Assembly: GCA_012934845.2 (NCBI GenBank)
Contig: WNNJ02002563.1
Span: forward strand, 1 to 64,000
Reading direction: 5' to 3'
Length of the DNA: 64,000 nt
Source: Pomphorhynchus laevis
Taxonomy: Eukaryota > Acanthocephala > Palaeacanthocephala > Echinorhynchida > Pomphorhynchidae
Shown here piece by piece: positions 57,900 through 64,000 of the stretch (position 1 is the first letter of the stretch; every line of letters starts with the position of its first letter). The notes below the pieces were generated by a model that saw only the letters and a list, made by a program, of their open reading frames with translations, was not told the origin of the DNA and made no database searches. Both the position numbers and the translations under genes were made by a program.

Positions 57900-60100
57900 A
57901 CATATTAACGTTGTCTGAATACGAACACTACATCACCTTAAAATCGCATGCTGGACTGAATAGGATACCCTTAGTACACCCTAAATGACACAGTTGATAG
58001 TAACTTTCTTCATTCTCATCATGTTTTTTGACATCTTAATGCAGTTTACAACACCGCTTTTTCTAACCACTTTATGCTAACTATTCTATACCTGATTTTG
58101 TCAATTTCACTCAATCCGTAACTGTTTGGTATTGTCCGTGGAAATGACCTAATGTAAGTCAATTTTGCGAGAACATTCTCACTTCTTTTCATTCAATATT
58201 TGCATCATCTGTTGATATTTTAGCATCCAACTATGATTAGTACCTAAATAATATTCTCGACTTTATCTTACCTATAAGATCATATAGTCATCGCTGTCAT
58301 AGGACTAGATCATCTAGTCTTCGCTGTCCTAACCATGCATCCTGTTTGATTAGGAATGTATGTCAGTGAAACGCACTTTACGTCATCTTAATCGAACTTA
58401 TATAAGATTTGTTCGAAGTTATTCATTGTTGAAATTGCATCATCAAGATATCGATTTTTTTGTATATCGTCATACCAATCATTCTCTTCTGAAATAAATA
58501 TGCTCGTCTGTTTGGTTGCTTCAAAAAGCTTATCGACAAGCTCATTTTAACAAACTTATCGATCGCTACTATTCTTGTTTCTCAGCTGCCTTTCGCTGAT
58601 GACAATGCTTCACATCTCTTTGATAAATTATCTAAATATTCCCTCATTCTTATCTCATCTAACCTTGATGTTATCGATAAATGATCTAAGTCTTAACCAA
58701 ACTATTCCACTTCTATCTAATTCATTCACAGCAAATATTACATTCTCTTATGTCTTTACGTAATTCTACTTCTCCACTCGACCCCATCACAACTTATATA
58801 TTTTAATATAGATTTACCATGATATCTTTGTTTTTCTCTTTGCTTTTTTATCAATTGTATAATTTTTTCGCCACATTCCTTCTCTTTCAACCATGTAAGC
58901 AAACAGCTGCTGCCAAATCATGGTTAGATCTTTCTATTCTTCCTATAGATCCATATTACACCTTCGGACAGCATCTTAATTATTTAAGCGCATCATACTT
59001 TCACAAATCATCCACTATCTGCTCCCTAATGATCTTTCTCCTTCTCTCAGTATGAATGCTTATCGCCCCCAAACACTTTAAATCGACAGGACGCATTAAA
59101 CGACGTTAATGACATATCTAGTTTCAGTGATAATCGTCAGATTTGCGTCGTGATCGCTCTCGATTTATAGTCTACCTTTGATGTTGCCACTCATGATATT
59201 ATTTTGTCTTGTTTTCGCAATTGCTACTTATTTTCTTCCACATTATTTATTGTTTTCGGTCTTACTTGTATTTTCACTCCTTTAAGTTTAATGCGGACCC
59301 AATTCAAATCATTATCATCAACTCACTATGGGTGAGCCTCAAGTATCTGTTTTTAGTTCTATTTTATTTGACCTACTCATTTGCGACTTTTATTTTATTG
59401 TATCTTCATTCGATTTTAAAGTCATTCAGTCTGCCAAAGGTATTGCAATTTATGATCACACTCCGCTATTCGGTGTCTCCGCGTTTGCTGCATCTGCCTG
59501 CATTCTCTCCATTTATTATTATCTCTATTCAATTCGCATGATATTGAATAAGGATAAATCGATTGTTATTTTGGTGACTCCCCCCGTTGTTTCATTAATA
59601 TAAACTTCTCAATCTTTACTGTCAACATTATCTTGCCATGTGTATTTACCATGACCATACTTGGCTTCTATTTTGTTTAGCATTTCTCTTATCTCCCTTT
59701 TATTAAGTGCATCCCGTTCGTATTTCCTAATATTTTGTGACATTCAGTCTATACGAAAACATATTGGCATTTCCTCAATTCTCAGTTTATTTTTCGCACT
59801 ATTTATGTATGATCTAATTTTTTACCCGCCTTCTAATAAATTTGCCCACGACGTATCTAACTTCATTACAACAAAATTAATTACGCTACCCTTGTCATTT
59901 TCCGTCATAAGAAATTCAATTACCTCTCTTCCACCCTCCACTCCACACAACAAATTGGATCAACATTTTTGATCGCATTTCTCACCAGCTACTTTGTATC
60001 ACGTGAAAATCAACTTAAACAATTACCCCTATTCGTTTTAGATAAATATTCTCGTTTTATTTTCATTGAAATGTTACTTTAAAGTCATAGTTTCCTATTG
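57900..60100 (+). mobile_element. Degraded CR1/L2-like LINE
   Basis: The + strand shows worn RT motifs in order: VIALDL.STFDVATHDIILS (about 59148), GEPQVSVFSSILFDLLICDF (59331, the GVPQGSVLGP block) and SIYYYLYSIRMILNKDKSIV ILVTP (about 59500). Further upstream are linker remnants (NNILDFILPIRSYSHRC near 58255, NYLSASYFHKSSTI near 58990). Clearly old, with many breaks. Confidence 0.68.
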
Positions 60101-60190
60101 TTATATATCTCTTCACCGGACATCTTTTTACCTGCGTTTTTATCAATTTTCGATCCCCCTATATATTGTCATAGTATCATTTTCTGTAAT

Positions 60191-60233
60191 CATATTCTGA
60201 TATCAACAATCATATTGTTGATAACAGAATATG
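60191..60233. repeat. Hairpin, 20-bp arms with one mismatch
   Basis: 60191-60210 pairs with 60214-60233 at 19 of 20 positions around a 3-nt loop. Confidence 0.85.
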
Positions 60234-60548
60234 ATAACAGAACAAATTACCCAGTACACCTTTTTATCACCGTCATTATGTACCTTCAAACAGAACCTAT
60301 CATTTTGCCTCAATGTATCTTTTTCACAATATACTGCATCCATTTCTCGTGCTTTCTTAACAATTTTAGTCATCAAAAATTTTACTTTTGTGATCCTGTT
60401 AATGACATTGTGCCATAATTCCGACAAAATAAGTTTTCTTCTTAAGTCGTCATAAATAAGTAGTAATCTACGGTGTATTTTTATCGTTTTTGAGTTTAGA
60501 AACATCGAAAAATAGTGCGTAACGATTCTCTCTCTGCAAGCCTTATAG

Positions 60549-60631
60549 ATATGGTTGCAGATACAGTACCGTTACACCAAAGTACCAATGATGATATTGC
60601 GTATGATGATGCAGATGACTCAAAGGCAACG
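60549..60631 (+). CDS. ATP6V0A: Possible V-ATPase subunit a exon (acidic cytosolic loop)
   Basis: After a CTTATAG acceptor, one frame reads MVADTVPLHQSTNDDIAYDD and ADDSKAT, then an ACG/GTTTGT donor in phase 0. An acidic, poorly conserved loop of this character follows the CVPFML helix in animal subunit a, so position and composition fit. The problem is phase: this frame needs one base from the previous exon, but the 57769 donor is phase 0. Either a small exon between 57770 and 60548 has been missed, a different donor is used, or this is not an exon. Direct phase-0 joining gives a basic, Met-rich frame (IWLQIQYRYTK) that does not resemble the family. Confidence 0.42.
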
Positions 60632-61655
60632 GTTTGTTTCTTGAATTAGTTAATATATAATTAACGCTATTAAATTCTAATTGTATTTTACTACATAAAT
60701 AAAAAATATGGGTATACTGTATAGTACGGATACTATAATACATATTATATATGATTCATAACAATTCAAAATATTTAGTTTCAGTTAGCTTATCTAAATT
60801 GTTGAAACTATGTATGCTTTAAGTATGTTATAATTAGGCTATGAATCTTGGATTGTCAGATTTTACACAGTATATGAAACTTTTCATCATGATATCCGGA
60901 AATACTTATATTTTACTATATAGTTAAATATAAAACATGTTTCATCGTGATCTCAAGTATACCTATATTTTTAGTATACTGGAGAGACTACATTACTGCA
61001 TTTCGCAATGCAGTAATGTAGTCTCTCCATAATACACTGATCGTATTTCTGAGTATATTGTCATCATCAGTTCCGCATGTGCTTACGTTTATATTGCATA
61101 CATGGGCGCGACCATGTGTCTATTGCTGTACCTGGCATTTGTACGAATAATTTGCCACCAAATTCAAAATAGTTTTATAATACTAAAACAGTAATTGCAT
61201 ATACTTTTCAATCAAATTATCATTCCACATTGCTATTTCCATAAAGAATCGACAGGCTTACATACCTTTATCATTGGGGATTTATGTACACAAACTATCT
61301 ACATCATAATTGGCAATCTTTGTACTTTTCTTTATCTGTGACGACATTTCTTAAAATTTTCCAAAAAAATCGTCCGTGCCTTCAATATTTGATGGAACGT
61401 ATTGTGAGAGCTCTTTAAACTTTTAATGTAGATATATTAACTGTATTTCCGTTGCCGAGCCTGAGTTACTAACATTCGGGCGCTTACGCACATATCAGAA
61501 CTGAAATTTGTAAATCATAAATTACAGTGAATTAGCAAAAATCTGCAAGTTACGCATTCTACTGTTGGACGTCTACACCTGCTATCAAAACATAATAAAT
61601 AAGGTCGTCCAGTGCGTGGGCGCCCGATTGTTAGTAACAAATTGTTCAAAAAACT
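60632..61655. other. Intron with one long perfect hairpin
   Basis: Apart from the 23-bp hairpin at 60980-61029, nothing recognised. The stretch at about 60836-60930 (ATGAATCTTGGATTGTCAGA, TATATGAAACTTTTCATCAT) recurs at 62190-62295 as a dispersed repeat. Confidence 0.5.
60980..61029. repeat. Perfect hairpin, 23-bp arms
   Basis: 60980-61002 and 61007-61029 are exact reverse complements around a 4-nt loop. The longest perfect short hairpin in the window. Confidence 0.95.
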
Positions 61656-61659
61656 AATA

Positions 61660-62010
61660 ATAATGCTAAATCAAAATGGAATAAGTAATAAATTTTTATA
61701 AATAATAAATAATTGTTAAAAAAATTTATATAATTTAAATCAAGTTTAAATACAAAAGTGAAATTTAAAATAAAAGTCAATTTTATGAATTGACTGATAA
61801 ATAACAGGCGTTGTATCAGAATAAAAATTAAAGGTAATCAAGAGGAACTAAAATGCTATAAGGTTTCGGCTCCTATTCCTCGACCCAACATAGCAGCGGT
61901 GCCAAATACATGCTAATGTCATATTTTCTCTGATGGAATATGATTATTTAGTATCATATTCTAATACAAGGTATATTATTTATTATCCATTCATAAAAAT
62001 GTTCCGCTAA
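61660..62010 (-). mobile_element. 3' end of RT element N with well-preserved structured block
   Basis: AT-rich tract, GAATTGACTGATAAATAACA GGCGTTGTATCAGAATAA, the structured block at 61834-61935, then TAGTATCATATTCTAATACA and AGGTATATTATTTATTATCC. Matches 24470-25140 in order. Confidence 0.65.
61834..61935 (-). ncRNA. Structured block of element N
   Basis: On +: TAATCAAGAGGAACTAAAAT, GCTATAAGGTTTCGGCTCCT, ATTCCTCGACCCAACATAGC, AGCGGTGCCAAATACATGC and TTCTCTGATGG. Inner and outer arms are present with slight wear. Confidence 0.4.
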
Positions 62011-62084
62011 TTATTTTTAATTTATTTTGTATATTATTGTGTTGATTTATATATTTTACTATTTTACTATATGATGTATATATT

Positions 62085-62300
62085 TTACTATATTTTACAA
62101 TAAGGATTAAAGATCATCAGGATGAACTGCTATGATATCAGGTTTCGGCCCCTATTCCTCGACATGGCTTGCGCTCTTGACTGCTAGGCTACAAATCCAG
62201 GATTATCAGATTTCACACAGTATATGAAACCTTCCATCATGATCTTCAGAAATACCCATATTTTACTATATATAGTAAAATATAAAACATGGTTAATGGT
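62085..62300 (-). mobile_element. Element N block fragment joined to another dispersed repeat
   Basis: 62113-62163 is half of the structured block (ATCATCAGGATGAACTGCTA, TTTCGGCCCCTATTCCTCGA). It stops abruptly at CATGG and is followed by a repeat similar to 60836-60930. Confidence 0.5.
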
Positions 62301-62925
62301 TCATTCTAATTGCTGAGATAAGAAATACAAGAGTAACGAAGTTGTTTGGTGTTTAACTAGTTGTATGCGTTTGTTATATTTCGCTCTTTTTCTCGAACGA
62401 TTTTGTAGAATTTTCGTGCAATTTCGACTGAGCAGAAATTTAATAAACGTTGTATTCGACAATCATCCTCTTTAATTAAGCCTAACTTGTTAACCACCTA
62501 CGATGTAAAAACGATTCTGATTATCGCTAGTCCCTATGGTTTATTTATGCGAAATTTATTTAGAATCTCCTACGATTATAGGTTATGTGTCAACTCAACA
62601 CATTTCTGATACTATCGAAGCAACGATGTTACGAATTGTCATACTGAATCAAAGTTATTACCGTTCTTATAAGACAGAACATGCACAAATCGACAACTAA
62701 TGGACTGTTCATGATTTATGTTGCAAATTATTCTAAAATGTTGATGTGTCTACTTTGAAATTATATTTGTGCATACTTGAAATCTACAGCGTTGCATGTA
62801 TTGCAGATAATTTAGTTCATCACAAGTTAGTCCCGTATCCTATGTTTTACATCAAAGAATTTGAGAAAATATACTAAATTTACTTTGTTTTAGAAAACGA
62901 AATGACATAATATAATCAAATAAGA
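62301..62925. other. Intron sequence, nothing recognised
   Basis: No exon, element or RNA gene seen. Confidence 0.35.
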
Positions 62926-62929
62926 CAAA

Positions 62930-63175
62930 GATACCTTATTAAATATTGATAAGTTACTAGATAATTAAATTTCATCAGAGGAAATACTGCTGCTATGTTG
63001 GGAAGGAGAATTTCGGTCGAAATCTGATAACATAGCAGTTCCTCGTGATGACCTCTAATTCTTATTCTAATACATCGTATATTATTAATCGATTCAGTAA
63101 AATACATTTAACATAATTTTTTAATTTATAAATAATACAAAATATGTATTACTCAGTTAGTTTATCTGATTTATG
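62930..63175 (+). mobile_element. 3' end of RT element N, + orientation
   Basis: TTCATCAGAGGAAATACTGC, TGCTATGTTGGGAAGG, TTTCGGTCGAAATCTGATAA, CATAGCAGTTCCTCGTGATG, ACCTC, then TTCTAATACATCGTATATTA and a terminus TACTCAGTTAGTTTATCTGA. The structured block (62972-63052) lacks the CATTAGCATG segment present in other copies but keeps both pairing arms. Confidence 0.65.
62972..63052 (+). ncRNA. Structured block of element N, compact copy
   Basis: Outer arm TCATCAGAGGAA pairs with TTCCTCGTGATGA (one bulge). Inner arm CTGCTATGTT pairs exactly with AACATAGCAG. Together they make an almost continuous 20-bp stem with a 25-nt loop. Confidence 0.45.
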
Positions 63176-64000
63176 TGCTTGCAAAAATGTTTTCGTTTCA
63201 AGACATTTTTTAAGTAAACTAATTAATTAATGTTTTCGTTTTACTACTCTTAAAAACTGTTTGATTATTACTCGTATACAAATGACAATGTTTGTAATTG
63301 TACTGACGAATCCTTTCGGTTAAACATATTAACTATTTGGATAGATGATATCTCAATATTTAAGTCTTAGAAATAATCGTCGAAATATCCGCAATAACCC
63401 ATTAGTGTATTATGTTGTGTAATACACTAATATTATGTTGTATTACGTGTATTATGTTGTATTTGTTTAATTCTTATCGACCCGACAATTTCTGATTGTC
63501 CGATCGATTGTTTCTGTTGGCTATTGTCGAAGCTAAATGCAATCCTATGGCTAATACGCCATCAATTTTGTCGAATTTGTTGTCTCCGAACAAGAATGTT
63601 GATTTTTCTAGCAAACACTGATAGATAAATGTGCAGATCTTAAATTATACACATCAGAAGATTAATTATTCAAATCAGCATACCATTACTTTGTACTTTG
63701 TCATATGGGGAAATCGGTATTTTACAATAACAACGCAATAAAGAATATAAAGTTGATAATATAATGTGATACTTTTTAAGAACTATGTATTACAAGGAAA
63801 GAAAATCAAGATCTTAAAGGAATGTCATTAATCGACCTTGGTATCTTAAAGAAAGTTGAAGCTTCTCCCGTTAATTTAATAAATATGGTATTGTTAACTG
63901 TACAATTGTTTTAAGATATTCCGTCATAAAATAATAAATATAGTGTCATAAAATGAGGTTGTTATTGGAAGTACGTTTCTCATAGTGCCTTATCCTTTAG
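63176..64000. other. Intron sequence with a 12-bp hairpin
   Basis: A perfect hairpin lies at 63401-63412/63420-63431 (7-nt loop). No further V-ATPase exon (the HTIEYCLGC or LRLWALSLAHAQLS blocks) was found before the window ends. Confidence 0.45.

Larger units (their letters stand above)
4652..60631 (+). other. ATP6V0A: V-ATPase V0 subunit a gene, internal span of the gene (both ends outside window)
   Basis: Subunit a is the roughly 100-kDa membrane protein of the V0 sector of the vacuolar proton pump. Its N-terminal half is the cytosolic arm that holds the stator, and its C-terminal membrane half forms the proton half-channels. I recognised successive exons by their fit to animal subunit a and joined them by splice phase. 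Thirteen exons (4652-4818, 13592-13718, 15529-15611, 18357-18450, 23251-23463, 30220-30370, 30423-30562, 30678-30814, 37966-38086, 47902-48020, 49837-50003, 52137-52207, 57677-57769) give 1683 bases, exactly 561 codons, with no stop. They correspond roughly to residues 150-700 of an 830-residue animal protein. The conserved channel arginine lies in the C-terminal part not present here. All junctions are AG/GT. Paralogue (a1 to a4 type) cannot be assigned. The introns carry all the mobile elements listed below. Confidence 0.93.

Noticed and set aside
60203-60505. 100-residue minus-strand frame ending in KVYWVICSVIIFCYQQYDC
   Set aside because: No family recognised; it includes a local hairpin at 60191-60233 and lies just downstream of a decayed LINE on the other strand.
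1-64000. tRNA, rRNA or other classical RNA genes
   Set aside because: No convincing tRNA arm motifs or rRNA blocks were seen by eye on either strand; a covariance scan would be needed to exclude them formally.

Overview
The window is eukaryotic, AT-rich, intron- and repeat-dominated DNA from an invertebrate metazoan. The evidence is a spliced animal-type V-ATPase gene with GT-AG introns, together with Penelope-like retroelements (PLEs), several LINE lineages, minisatellites and foldback repeats. I cannot fix the phylum from sequence alone. No bacterial-type operon, CRISPR array or convincing tRNA/rRNA gene was seen.

The only host gene I can support is a V-ATPase subunit a (V0 membrane sector, ATP6V0A family) on the + strand. 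Thirteen exons between 4652 and 57769 join in perfect phase: 1683 coding bases, 561 codons, no stop. A fourteenth exon at 60549-60631 is tentative. The N-terminal exons must lie before position 1 and the C-terminal exons after 64000. Most of the window is therefore intron of this one gene. Introns run from 52 bp to about 10 kb, and the long ones are full of transposons.

Layout: 1-4650 upstream intron with an old PLE (about 1.04-2.4 kb). 4.65-4.82 exon. 4.82-13.6 intron with hairpins, a 273-bp tandem duplication, a CR1/L2-like LINE on the minus strand (8.8-12.46 kb) and two minisatellites (13-bp and 29-bp units). 13.6-18.45 three exons, an RTE endonuclease fragment and an RT-element 3' end. 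18.8-21.2 three PLE fragments. 22.46-22.74 a MITE-like element. 23.25 exon. 24.0-25.8 RT element 'N' with its structured 3' region. 26.9-30.04 a relatively GC-rich LINE on the minus strand headed by a 24-bp minisatellite. 30.2-30.8 three closely spaced exons. 31.07-31.82 a truncated CR1-like LINE. 33.0-35.47 an RTE-type LINE with 134-bp tandem repeats at its 5' end. 36.3-36.57 a foldback element. 37.08-37.13 a hammerhead-like motif. 37.97 exon. 38.2-42.0 two nearly identical PLE copies head to head. 42.1 a (TA)n tract. 42.6-47.3 element N fragments and an internally deleted LINE. 47.9-52.2 three exons with foldback elements between them. 53.3-55.75 inverted PLE ends and a 76-bp tandem repeat. 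57.68 exon. 58.0-60.1 a degraded LINE. 60.55 possible exon. 61.6-63.2 more element N ends.

Themes most worth following: (1) PLE 3' ends recur as head-to-head inverted pairs, and the small foldback elements fit the same architecture; (2) those ends carry a hammerhead-ribozyme-like motif (CTGANGA, short stem, GAAA); (3) a roughly 100-nt structured block is conserved in at least seven scattered copies; (4) many short perfect hairpins with 4-11 nt loops suggest a local inverted-duplication mutation process.
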